From: Callorhinus ursinus
Lineage: Eukaryota > Chordata > Mammalia > Carnivora > Otariidae
NCBI RefSeq assembly: GCF_003265705.1
Contig: NW_020312817.1
Coordinates: forward strand, 31,645,820-31,709,819
Direction of reading: 5' to 3'
DNA: 64,000 nt
The first letter of the stretch is position 1; every line of letters starts with the position of its first letter. This document shows, one piece after another, positions 54,671 to 64,000 of this stretch. A program made the translations under genes and the position numbers. The notes beneath the pieces are model-generated. The model saw only the letters and a program-made list of their open reading frames with translations, ran no database searches and was not told the DNA's origin.

Positions 54671-54844
54671 CACAGTGGAATCCTAAATTGGAGGGGTAGG
54701 GCAGGGTAGGGCCCTTCTAATTCAAAGAATAGAATATTAGATGGCTAAGTCTGAAGGCATTTCAGAGTTTACATAGGTACTCCTACTTATTACCTCTGCC
54801 TTTCCCATCATATTCATAGGTGGGCCAGAGACAGATGATTGGAA

Positions 54845-54847
<3 letters not shown>

Positions 54848-54884
<37 letters not shown>
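54848..54884. repeat. (AC)n microsatellite
   Basis: About 18 uninterrupted AC units. This is the classic length class for variable dinucleotide loci in mammals. Confidence 0.98.
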
Positions 54885-54886
<2 letters not shown>

Positions 54887-54969
54887 TTTTGAAAGAACTC
54901 GTGGCTGGGATTATCCACGTTTCTTAATCTCTTTAGTCTTTCTTTAATGAGGTCAGTGGGAGGACTGTT

Positions 54970-55095
54970 ATTTATGCTCCTAAAGCACTGGCATATGAAA
55001 AATGTCATGGGCACAGGAAAGTCAATGGTGAGCAAGATAAACACGACCCTGTCCCACAGAACTTACTATCTAGTGGTGAAGATAAATAATTCCAC
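54970..55095 (+). mobile_element. L2 fragment
   Basis: 'GGTGAGCAAGATAAACACGA' and 'CCCACAGAACTTACTATCTA' followed by GTGGTGAAG match the L2 3' region (GGTGAACAAGACAGAC ... GGAGCTTACAGTCTAGTGG). Confidence 0.75.
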
Positions 55096-56189
55096 AGAAT
55101 ATGAGATGTGACTGGCTCTCAAATTCACTAGAAATTGATTTACTTCCCTGCCCTTTCACATCTACTCGTAAACCACTAGCTCTCGAGGGAGCCATACCCA
55201 GAGAGAGTTGGTGCAATTTTCTTGTGTTTGTCCCATAGAGAGTAACTGGAGGGCCAGGGAAACCCTAGGTTAATAAAAGATCCAATAAGGTACTGGTTGA
55301 AAAAAAAGCTGTTTGCTCAGGTGATTCTGCTCTGACTCAGATTTTCCTTTTCAAAGGAAATTCTAATATCTATCTTCATACCTCAAATGAATACTGATTG
55401 CTTTAAAGCACCTAGCAAATATGACATAGCATTTAAAAGTCCAAAATTAGAATATTCTCTTGAGGTCTTTGCTCAAAATTTAACACCCCACATCCCTAAT
55501 ACTTTCTTTGTTTCTGCCCCTCTGATACCATTCGTGTGGCCATAACAGTATATAAAACATGCACACACACTCATACACACACACAACACATTTGCTTTCT
55601 CTACATTTCTAAAATTTCCTCTTATTCATTCTCAGAATCTGAGGATGTAGACTTAATGTTGCTGAAGTAAGAACAAGATTAGCTGATGGGAATCATGGTT
55701 TCTTTACCCACTCTCAGTAACAATACAAATGCAACTACGATTCAATTTGAGCAAACACCTAAATGAAAATTCATGGAAAATATTAAATTAATATTAAATC
55801 CATTGAATAGTCTTTATTTTTTAAAGCATTCAGAGTAGAATTCCTTCACTTAGCAAGCTTCTCTCTCAGCTCTTCCAGGAAAATATTTGCTCTGAAAGGT
55901 AAAATGTTTGGCTTTTTCCCAAGTTTGTTACCAGCGGTACCCCAAGTCAGATAAGTAACGAGCAAAATGCAAAACCAGATTCCAGTTTCCAAAGCAGAAC
56001 TAAGTAACGATTCTACTCTGCTAACCCCTAAAATGCTAGACCACCACAAATGATTCTGAAAGACGGACTTCTTCTGCCCCCTGCTGTACTCTAGGTAAAT
56101 GACAGGACTTCCTAATTGAGCAGCAGGAGATGGGGCCAAATTAGGCAGGTCCTGGCACTCCCTGTAAACTATAAAGGCTGTGGCAAAAG
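55096..56189. other. Unique AT-rich sequence
   Basis: No gene is recognised. Imperfect CA-rich patches occur at about 55562-55590. Confidence 0.45.
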
Positions 56190-56290
56190 GGCCTGTGCCT
56201 GGGTTTCACCACTATGCTCCCAGCACGTAGCAGGGTTGAGAGCAAGCACTCAGTAGATATGTGCTGAATGAGTAAACATACAGGTGAGGA
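56190..56290 (+). mobile_element. L2 3'-end fragment
   Basis: 'GCTCCCAGCACGTAGCAGGG', 'GCAAGCACTCAGTAGATATG' and 'TGCTGAATGAGTAAACATA' match the L2 terminus. Confidence 0.7.
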
Positions 56291-56562
56291 AGATGGGCTG
56301 ACATACTCTGCATAGGCATCATACCAAGAGCATATTGGCCTGAGGAAAAATATAGTGCAAATGTTTTGTGATTCTTTCTTCATAAGTGTTTGAAATAAAT
56401 TGGTAACAATCAGCATGCTTGGTGTTCTCTAAAAATTCCACCGGACTAAACAAAACAATAAAATTGGAATATTCAGACTTTAAGGATAAAGGTAGATTTT
56501 CTAAGTGTTACTGCCAAGAAATAAATCTTTGATTGCTTAGGAGCTAAAAGCCACAAGGTTAA

Positions 56563-56770
56563 GGGGCGCCTGGGTGGCTCAGTCGTTAAACATCTGCCTT
56601 CAACTCAGGTCATGATCCCAGGGTCCTGGGATCAAGCCCTGCTTCGGGCTCCCTGCTCAACAGGAAGTCTGCTTCTCCCTCTCCCACTCCCCCTGCTTGT
56701 GTTCCCTGTCTTGCTATGTCTCTGTCAAACAAATAAATCTTCAAAAAATAAAAATAAAAAATAAAAAAAA
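56563..56770 (+). mobile_element. SINEC
   Basis: GGGGCGCCTGGGTGGCTCAG head, GGGATCAAGCCCTG, CCCACTCCCCCTGCTTGTG and a shortened AACAAATAAATCTTC tail. TAAAAGCCACAAGGTTAA (56545-56562) and TAAAAGCCATGAGGTTAA (56771-56788) are an 18-bp target duplication with two differences. Confidence 0.97.
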
Positions 56771-56788
56771 TAAAAGCCATGAGGTTAA

Positions 56789-57909
56789 AATATGTATGTG
56801 TGTGTGATTTTCTCCAAGATGGCAGAACAAGTTGAGAGATCATTAAGTTCTGTTATCTTTCATCCTTTTCTCCAGAAACCCGTTTCTACGAGCCCTCCAA
56901 TGATATACCCGTATATCTCTCCAGGAGTAAAGGCAAGGATGGGACAGACAGGCATCATCTTTAGTTGGAGGAAGATTTATTGAATATGAAAGAAGTCATG
57001 TTAGGGGTAAGATTTTGACATTTGATATACTTACGTACCTACCCTGGAGAAGCTTAGGTTTCACAGAGAAGTCAACAAGTAAGTATATGCAGAACAGTTC
57101 TACAGGGAATATAAGTAAGTGCCAATGGAGGTAACATAGAAAATGGCCAAGAAAGAAATGCTTCCACCAAGGAATTATTTCTACCAGTTGAGACAGGCAC
57201 TTAACCAATTCGGGTTCCTTATACCATACCACTAAACAAGCAAATAAAATAGGGGCTAGGTGGAGGGTGGGGTGAGTGTTTACCATTTTAGCTGAGGTCA
57301 TTGATCCTGGCTACTAAGGGAAAATAGGATTGGTGCTACATGAGACAGCAATGAATGTTTGGAAACTACGAGATCCTCCTTGTCCTACCTTGTTTAGGGG
57401 TGAAAGTTAACAGAGGCCTAGAGTAATTCTAGAGAAGTAGAAGGCCACCAAGGGTGCAGATCCCTCAGGAATAAAGGTTTGCCCTGCTCTACCAGGAAAA
57501 GCCAGACTAAATAGTGGCTGAGGGCAAAAGAAACATAGATTGGACAAATATCAACTATGGCCATTTTTCTCCATCCTTGATGAGCTGTGTGCATAAGCGT
57601 GTATACTAATTCTTTCTTCTCTCTCTCCCCAACCCTTCTATATAGTCTCTGTTGATTCATTTTACATTATATCCACAGGTGACAGGGTATTAAGATGGGA
57701 TTGTGTTTAAATTAGAAGAATGAACATCAAACCAAAATCCTGAATTTAGAGCTGGATGCAATAAACTAAAGTTTAGGGCTTCCCCTTTTGAGGAATGAGT
57801 AGCATATTCTGTAAAAGAGATAGCTGCCTCGTGTGAAGTAGACTGGAGATTCATGTTTTCCACAGCAGTTACCACATTCTAACAAACCTGATAACTCACT
57901 TTACTACAC
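56789..57909. other. Unique sequence
   Basis: No gene or familiar repeat is recognised. A TATGTATGTGTGTGTG patch lies near 56.79 kb, and the open frames of 60-101 codons have no motif. Confidence 0.45.
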
Positions 57910-58085
57910 TTGTTATTGTCTGACTTCCCTACAAAGGCTGATGTGTTTGTCTCTTTTGTTCATTGATGTTCCCTCCTGCCTTTACCTCGGCCTGACATTT
58001 GGTACCCAATGAAAATTTGTGGAGTGAATAAATTGAATTATAAAATGAGTAAATGGGTTATCAAGTGAATGAATGAATATTGCTT
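57910..58085 (+). mobile_element. L2 3'-end fragment
   Basis: 'TTTGTCTCTTTTGTTCATTG', 'CTGACATTTGGTACCCAATG' and a GAATGAATGAAT tail match the L2 end. Confidence 0.7.
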
Positions 58086-58639
58086 CTACAACTGCTCTAC
58101 TACCTCTTTCTTGCCCTTCCAAGTTCACTGTCTGTATTCACCTTGCAAAATTCTACCTGGGCAAGAAGTGAGATTCAGAGCAGGAAAGTTACTAAACCAA
58201 CAGCATAATGTTTCCTTATCAAGAATACAAAGCTATTAATTCTCAAATGTAATTTCGTTGGGGGAGGAGGGGGAATGGGAGAAAGGGAGGGTTGTAAGGA
58301 GGGTCCTTTCACTTGTTCATATTAAAAACACCCTGATCAACGAAACCCAGAGACTCAGCAGAGATGCACAATTCTTAAAGGACTAAGAGGTAAGGTAAAT
58401 GGATCCTTCATTTTTGAGGAATCTGTGAGGTCTCTAGAGCCTGTGCCACACAACGAGGGCAATGCCCATGAAAAGTTAGTTCACCCTGTAGCAGATGGTC
58501 AGGGGCTTTGGCTTTATGAAGATAGTTATAAGATAACCGGGAAAATTTGAATGCTGACTGGATATTTGATATTGAATAGTATGTTCTTCTTTTAGAAAAA
58601 ATAAGAGTACTGTGGCTGCTAAAAATGAAAGTCCTAATG
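58086..58639. other. Unique sequence with a G-rich patch
   Basis: No gene is recognised. A GGGGGAGGAGGGGGAATGGG patch is at 58259-58280. Confidence 0.45.
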
Positions 58640-58855
58640 TTTTAGAGATAACTGAGGTATTTATGATTCAAGTAATATAATATCTGAGATGTCCGTCAAA
58701 ATAACTGAGTCTGGGGATGGGGGAGTGGCAGTGCAGGGATGGTATCAGACTGGCTATGTGCTGGTAACTAACCTGGGTGACGGGTACGTGGCAGTTCAGT
58801 ATACTGTTCTACTACCTTTATGTTTGAAAATCTTCGTAATAATATCTTTAAACAT
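58640..58855 (+). mobile_element. LINE-1 3'-end fragment
   Basis: 'TGGGTGACGGGTACGTGGCA', 'GTTCAGTATACTGTTCTACT' and 'TGTTTGAAAATCTTCGTAAT' are a typical L1M terminus. Only the last ~200 bp is present. Confidence 0.8.
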
Positions 58856-59231
58856 CTCTTTATGGACTTTTACATTAACTCATTTGATCGCCTCCCCCTG
58901 GCACCACACCTCCTCAGTCAGGAAAAACGTTAAGTCCATAGGTACGCACATTGACACCACAAACAGCCCAGAAACGACATCCTGACATTTACTCAACAAC
59001 AGCTGTTTGCCAACAGCCAAGGAGTCAACTTCTCTGGGAAATCTTACTGAAGGCAAACCAGTGTGAAGCTTACCTGAATTACCTCAATTCCCTTCTCCTC
59101 CCTGGAGCTGCTTCTCCACTATTCTACCTACACTGTTCTAGAAAGATTTAGGAGTTTTGCTTAATGTATGTATAGCATCTTTTTAAGCATTGAAGGTGTC
59201 TGCCAAATACTTTGTTAAGTATAGTTGAGGT
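58856..59231. other. Unique sequence
   Basis: No gene or familiar repeat is recognised. Confidence 0.45.
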
Positions 59232-59240
59232 AAGACTGTT

Positions 59241-59436
59241 TTTTTTTTTAAAGATTTTATTTATTTGACAGAGAGAGAGACACAGCGAGAGAGGGAACAC
59301 AAGCAGGGGGAGTGGGAGAGGGAGAAGCAGGCTTCCTGCTGAGCAGGGAGCCCGATGCGGGGCTCGATCCCAGGACCCTGGGACCATGACCTGAGCCGAA
59401 GGCAGATGCTTAACGACTGAGCCACCTAGGTGCCCC
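59241..59436 (-). mobile_element. SINEC, reverse orientation
   Basis: AAGACTGTT is duplicated at 59232-59240 and 59437-59445. The antisense B box GGGGCTCGATCCC and head complement GCCACCTAGGTGCCCC are present, with two CpG-type changes in the head. Confidence 0.97.
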
Positions 59437-59629
59437 AAGACTGTTCTTTTCAATACTGTTTATCCATTTACTTCTCAAGACCCCTCCAAGTTTGTGATAT
59501 GAGGGTGTTGACATGACCATTTGCTGTGGCAGAGAGACCTGCAATTGTTTCATCCAAGAGCTCTGTTAAACAGCCTCATTACATATTTAAAAGGAGTGTT
59601 TACCAGTTCTGACAATTTAAGTAGTTAAT

Positions 59630-60580
59630 AATATTGTGCTCTGACTCTACCAGGCACACTTCTAAAGTTGACAGTTGACAGCTGAACAAAGAGAACCCCT
59701 ATCCTTTCGAAGCTAACATACTAATATAGAAAGACATGTAATAGGCAAACAAATACATTATCAGGTACTGAGAAGAAAATGCGAAAAGACAGTAAAGCAA
59801 TAGAGCTACCGGAATAACAGTGGTTAGGAGACATCTCTGAGGAGGTTAACTAACGTTTGGGTTGAGATCTGAATGATGAGAAGAGAGAGCGGACGAAAGA
59901 ATGTTCCTGGTGGAATAAACAAGCATCAAAGCCCTGAGATAGTCTTCGTGTATTTAAGGGCAGAGAGAGGAAAAATGAGCTCAGAGAGATACGCAACGGC
60001 CAGCTTCTCAGCCAAGGTAGGGAGCTGGAGTTTTATTTTGGCAGCAAGGGGAAATCACTGGAGAATGAAACAGCAAAGTATGATCTGATTCACTCTTTAG
60101 AGCAAGAGTGGTTCTGGCCACTTTGGGGAGATCAGGATCTAAGAGGGTGAGCAGACCAGTTTGGGCTGATGAGAGATGACCATGTATGACCGGAGTTGTA
60201 GCAGGGGAACTGGAGAGAAGAAATCAGATTCAGGGTATGTTCTGAAACAGAACCAAGGAACCCAGCCAGGGTGGGTTGAATGCGGATATGAGAGGAAGAA
60301 CAGAATAGAAGAGAGCTCTTAAGACTATTCACTGAGGCAAAATGCTTTGGAACAGACTCAGGTGGGGCTGGGAGAGAATCAGTAGTTCTGGTCTGGGCAT
60401 AAATTGAAAAGGACATACAAATGGAGATTTGGTGTAGTTCAATACAGAGTCTGGGTGGGAGATACAGATTTAATAGTAAGATCACCAGTGTAAAGATGGG
60501 GATTATGGGATCCAACAAAGGACAGTGAGTAGAAGAGACCAGTGAGGTGACAGAAATAATCACAAACTCATTTGAATGAA
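59630..60580 (+). mobile_element. Ancient L2-like LINE remnant
   Basis: 'CTGAACAAAGAGAACCCCTA', 'TTGGGTTGAGATCTGAATGA', 'CATCAAAGCCCTGAGATAGT', 'GGAGTTTTATTTTGGCAGCA' and 'AAGTATGATCTGATTCACTC' lie in the order of an old, widespread LINE 3' segment. The antisense 143-codon frame at 60132-60563 is a shadow of the purine-rich sequence. Confidence 0.6.
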
Positions 60581-60589
60581 GGTATAGTC

Positions 60590-62130
60590 AACTATATCAA
60601 ATGCTGCTGAGAGACCGTGCTTTAAGATTGATTGTTAACTTTGAAGATGTCTTGTAACCTTAATCCAAACTGTTTCCGTAAACTGGTGGAGGCAAGCGAG
60701 CTTGGAGTCAGTTCAGGTAAGAACACAGAGGCAGTGTATGTATATAAATCTTTCAGAAAAAATTTGCTGCGAAAAGTGAAAAAAATAGAACTGTAGCTAG
60801 GACAGGACAGGCTAAGGGAAGGGGGTTTGGGGTGTGTTTTTTTGAAGTTGAGTAAAATTAAGGAACGTCTGAAAGCCAAAAGAAATGATGCAGTAGCAGA
60901 GGATTTGATGATGTGGAGAAATGCAAAGAAAAAGGCTATTTGCAGGATCAAAGTCCTCATGAAAATGGATTCCAGAGCACATATTGAAGTGTAGACGTTC
61001 GACAGAACAGGGACACCAGCCATTGTGTAACAGAGAAATACAGAATGATGTGGGCACATTTAGAGTCACACTCATAGATCAATTGTGGCAAGATAAAATA
61101 ACTGTCTTCTTGCACGCATTTTTCTTTATGAGATAAAAGGTGAAGTCATTAGTGCAGAATTAGAGCAGGGAAAGGATTTCAATAATATGAAGAGCAAGAA
61201 GGTAAAAAATAGCCCCTCAATTTACCAGAAAAGCGTGGTCAGGTTATTTGGTAGGGCTGAGTACCCATTTCAGATCTGCAGTCAAGCAATTTAAGGAACT
61301 TTAGCCAGCAGACTTCCCTCATATTCTGCAATAATATTCAGCTGCTAGAGAAGAGGTACAAGTGCCACAATGGGGCCAAGGATGTGTATAATATAGTAAG
61401 TGTAGTGCTGGACCGCTGCATCTAATTAGAGTAAGAAGTAAGATGGGGTGACATGCACAAAGCAGCAGTGGGCCCAAAGGAGGAGATAGATTTGAAAGGA
61501 GTAGAGAATGTCTTGAAAGGGAATACGGGAGTAAAGGAGCTGAAAGGATGAGGAGAGATTGCTGTGAAAAATCAAGCCTTTGGGGGCAATGAGTTCTACA
61601 GCAGGAGGCTGACTTATGAATGCATGGAGATGGAGTGGAAGGAGAGATCTTCAGAGCTAAAAAAGATCATGGTGTGGGATGGGACACTTACTGGAGGGAA
61701 GGTTGCCAAGAATGACCATACTAGGAGCAAAAAGACTTTAAGTGTCATGCTATAGTTACAAATGCAGGAGGGGGCAGTGGTGGGGAAGTCAGTAGATTGC
61801 CCACAGTACACTGGGGTGACGAGTGGAAAATTCTGACTACTCTGAAAAAGCTGTTTGCTAAAAGAAAAAAAAATGAAATCAGCAATGGAGCGCAAGGACA
61901 TCTAACCCTCCTTTAGTACCTGAAGAATACAGGGTGTGGGGAAAACCAGCCTTGAGTGGGCTGCACAGGAGACATTCAGCTGGGAAAGTGGAAAAGTGGA
62001 GAAGGAAACCAGATTTCAGTTCAGGAGAGAAATGAAAACACACAGATTTTTGGGCAAATTCGCTAATAACAAACAGTGGATTATGAGAGTACAAAGGGGC
62101 GGGAAGGCAGGGAAAGGTTAAGGTTGGAGT
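60590..62130 (+). mobile_element. Very old purine-rich repeat, probably the same LINE-like family
   Basis: 'TATATCAAATGCTGCTGAGA', 'GTTTCCGTAAACTGGTGGAG' and 'GGATGAGGAGAGATTGCTGT' resemble the continuation of the element at 59630. Divergence is extreme and the boundary and class are uncertain. No coding exon is recognised. Confidence 0.35.
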
Positions 62131-62139
62131 AAGAGTAGG

Positions 62140-62273
62140 TAGTGGTTCTCAGTCCTGCCTGCACAACAGAACCATCTGGGGAATGTTTAGGATACTAAGG
62201 CGGGGGCCCAGAACACCTGGATCACAATCTCCAGGGGTGCGGTGATCCTGACACATAGAGTTGAGAACCACTG
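62140..62273 (+). mobile_element. MER5A-like hAT-Charlie element
   Basis: It starts TAGTGGTTCTCAGTCCTGCC and ends GTTGAGAACCACTGG, so imperfect inverted terminal repeats (CAGTGGTTCTCAA) are visible at both ends. The core 'AACCATCTGGGGAATGTTTA' fits MER5A. It is non-autonomous and about full length with small gaps. Confidence 0.88.
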
Positions 62274-62479
62274 GCTCAAGTGATATGTGAAGCACTGTGG
62301 AGATAAATGACTTCATTTTCTGACGCTGAATGGGGGTGACGAGTAGTGAGGCATGATGTGGTTGGTCCTAGAAGCGCTGGTGGCGGGACGGTATTCTCAA
62401 GTACTGCTAGAGAAGACAGAATTTGGTACTAGACTCCTAGAGGGCAGTGATTTTACCTCCAGGAGTTTGTTCCAATCTC

Positions 62480-62800
62480 CTGGTTATTAATAGAGGCGCA
62501 CAGTCATCCATTGCTGTATTATTAACACAGCAAATATGAAAATATCAAAGATGCAATGTTACAAAATGTCAAAGTGTCAAAGTAAAGATTAACAAAATAA
62601 AATGCAGCCATTTACAAAACTTAGAATATGATTTACTGTCATGAAAAAAGATTCAGGATATATTAAATAGAAAATGCAGTTTCAAAAAAACCACTATGTA
62701 TAGCAGGGTATCAAATCGAGAGACCCTGACTTTTACACACCAACACTGATAACAGACTGGAAGACCTTTAAGAAAGGTATCAGCGTTCATCTCTGACAAG
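62480..62800 (+). mobile_element. LINE-1-like fragment
   Basis: 'AAATGCAGCCATTTACAAAA', 'GAAAAAAGATTCAGGATATA' and 'TTAAATAGAAAATGCAGTTT' resemble an L1 3' segment (TATGCAGCC ... TTAAGTGAAAAAAGCA). It is diverged. Confidence 0.5.
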
Positions 62801-63125
62801 TTCAAAGTACTAAAGGGTGATTTTTTTTTTTATTTTGAAAATTTCTTGCACACAGTTTACATTGATAGAAAAAAAGACTTTTGTTTTGGTCAGGGGGTTG
62901 GTGGTGGTGGATTGTTTAAAAAAATGGGTTTATAATCAGTCCAAATTCCTACTATTTCCAAGGAGAATTTGGTCTGTCTGGCCCAATCTGTTTCTGGTGA
63001 CAGGAACATAACACAGGCTTTGAAGTATTAAGAAAAATCATCCCAAACTTGAGTACACCCTGTCCTTTCAAATTCATACAGGGGCACTGTTTAACATGCC
63101 TGCCAGCAGGATTTCTTACTCTAGG

Positions 63126-63350
63126 ACAGTGGTTTTCAAAACGTAATCCAAGGACCCCTAGGAGTCCCCAGTAGATTTTTGGGATTCTGGGAAGATCCTC
63201 CTTTTCCAATTACATAACTGTATGAGGCCAGATTTTCTTCATATACTTCAACCAAAACAACATATTGCAACATATGAATGTGGAAGCTGATAATGAGAAT
63301 CCAGCTGTCTGCTAAGCCAGTTAAGTGTTCTATTTGCAAACATGTAAAAT
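63126..63350. mobile_element. DNA transposon remnant (hAT-like), family unassigned
   Basis: 'GACAGTGGTTTTCAAAACGT', 'AAGGACCCCTAGGAGTCCCC' and 'AATGAGAATCCAGCTGTCTG' follow a CAGTGGTTCTCAAAGTG ... GGACCCCTAGGGGTCCCC consensus. The right end is not found. Confidence 0.6.
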
Positions 63351-63374
63351 AATGCCTTTTTTCCGAGAGAGAGG

Positions 63375-63510
63375 TATAGAGGTATTCTCTCCATTTTACA
63401 GATGAAGCAGCAGAGGCTAAGCTGTCACATAGTGTTTACCCAAGTTCACAAAGCATGAAGGGGTGGCGCTGGGACCAAAGCTCAGTTTTATCTCCAAGGT
63501 CCATCTCCTT
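63375..63510 (-). mobile_element. MIR, reverse orientation
   Basis: 'CTCCATTTTACAGATGAAGC', 'CCAAGTTCACAAAGCATGAA' and 'GGGTGGCGCTGGGACCAAAG' (the last cut from GGGGTGGCGC) are the antisense MIR core. Confidence 0.8.
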
Positions 63511-64000
63511 TTCCTGAAATTAAAATGTAAGTATGCTTCCAAGTTTTTAGGTAGTCTTTACATTTTGTGACTGGGAAGTCTAAACTAATGCTCAAATGAT
63601 CCCCACCCCACCCCCCAAACAAGTTAGCGATGGACATGCTTCAGGAAGCCATTTATCAGAGTACTGGCCAAATAAAGGCAGTGCACGGAGCATTAAAACA
63701 GGAAAGAGTGCAAATTTTCTATTCCTGCTTCCCAAATACCCTTCACATTTTATTATCTGACTCTCTCACCAATCCTGTGGTAATGAAAAACTCAAAAAAG
63801 AAAAAAACTATTAAGCAGCAATCCAAGGTCTAATTGTTCTCTCCCCAAAACCCCATTTACCCTCAGAAGAATCAAAGCCGTCACATGAGCATAAAGAATT
63901 ACTCAGTGGCCTAGGAAAATGTCTGTTACGTGGGGGTGGGGTGGGGTGGGGAAATCACACACAAGATAATTGTTTTGGGTAAAATAAAAATTAGGAGTGT
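63511..64000. other. Unique sequence with a G-rich patch
   Basis: No gene is recognised. GGGGGTGGGGTGGGGTGGGG near 63933-63952 is a four-tract G-quadruplex motif. Confidence 0.5.

Noticed and set aside
60132..61059. Two adjacent minus-strand frames of 143 and 145 codons as exons
   Set aside because: They lie antisense to the same ancient repeat, are rich in Ser/Leu/Pro as expected from CT-rich DNA, and show no splice-site logic.

Overview
This window is nuclear DNA from a placental mammal of the order Carnivora, almost certainly a caniform. The marker is a set of 18 tRNA-derived SINEC/CAN elements. Each has a GCCTGGGTGGCTCAG-type head, an internal GGGATCGAGCCC-like B box, a CT-rich microsatellite and an AAATAAATAAAATCTT tail. 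A young carnivore-type LINE-1 3' end with a clean target-site duplication agrees. Many SINEs end in a 'TGCTTGTGTTCCCTCTCT...CTCTGTCAAATAAA' 3' part, which from memory is more like bears, seals and mustelids than dog. That sub-assignment is inference.

I see no intact host protein-coding gene. The window reads as intergenic or deep-intronic sequence. The only gene-derived sequences I recognise are a decayed processed pseudogene of NDUFS8 (complex I subunit TYKY) at about 5.6-6.3 kb and a truncated U2 snRNA pseudogene at about 31.4 kb. Two longer open frames (10.2-10.8 kb minus; 46.8-47.5 kb plus) match nothing I know and are recorded as weak candidates only.

Layout. 0-10 kb: mostly unique sequence with four SINEs, an ancient DNA-transposon remnant, the NDUFS8 pseudogene, and an MLT1-type LTR between two tetranucleotide arrays. 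10-13.7 kb: largely unique. 13.7-23.8 kb: repeat-dense, with several ancient L1 fragments, one hosting a SINE inserted into another SINE's tail, plus a young L1 insertion. 24-32 kb: an MLT1 LTR, L1 and MIR/L2 fragments, SINEs, unique AT-rich stretches and the U2 pseudogene. 33-35 kb: one long ancient L1 fragment interrupted by two SINEs and a local tandem duplication. 35-42 kb: MIR/L2, an MLT1-like LTR and DNA-transposon fragments in unique sequence. 42-47.5 kb: an ancient L1 interrupted by a 221-bp block that reappears at 46.3 kb, beside a CpG-rich stretch. 48-64 kb: AT-rich, ancient L1/L2/MIR relics, two SINEs, a CA microsatellite and a MER5-type element.

The most unusual signal is the 221/228-bp dispersed duplication (42319-42539 and 46326-46553, about 97% identical outside one G-run indel). 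It does not look like a known transposon and has no obvious poly-A tail or target-site duplication. Nothing resembling an operon, CRISPR array, phage or other microbial system is present. Repeat family names come from recalled consensus patterns, not a database search; superfamily calls are firmer than subfamily names.
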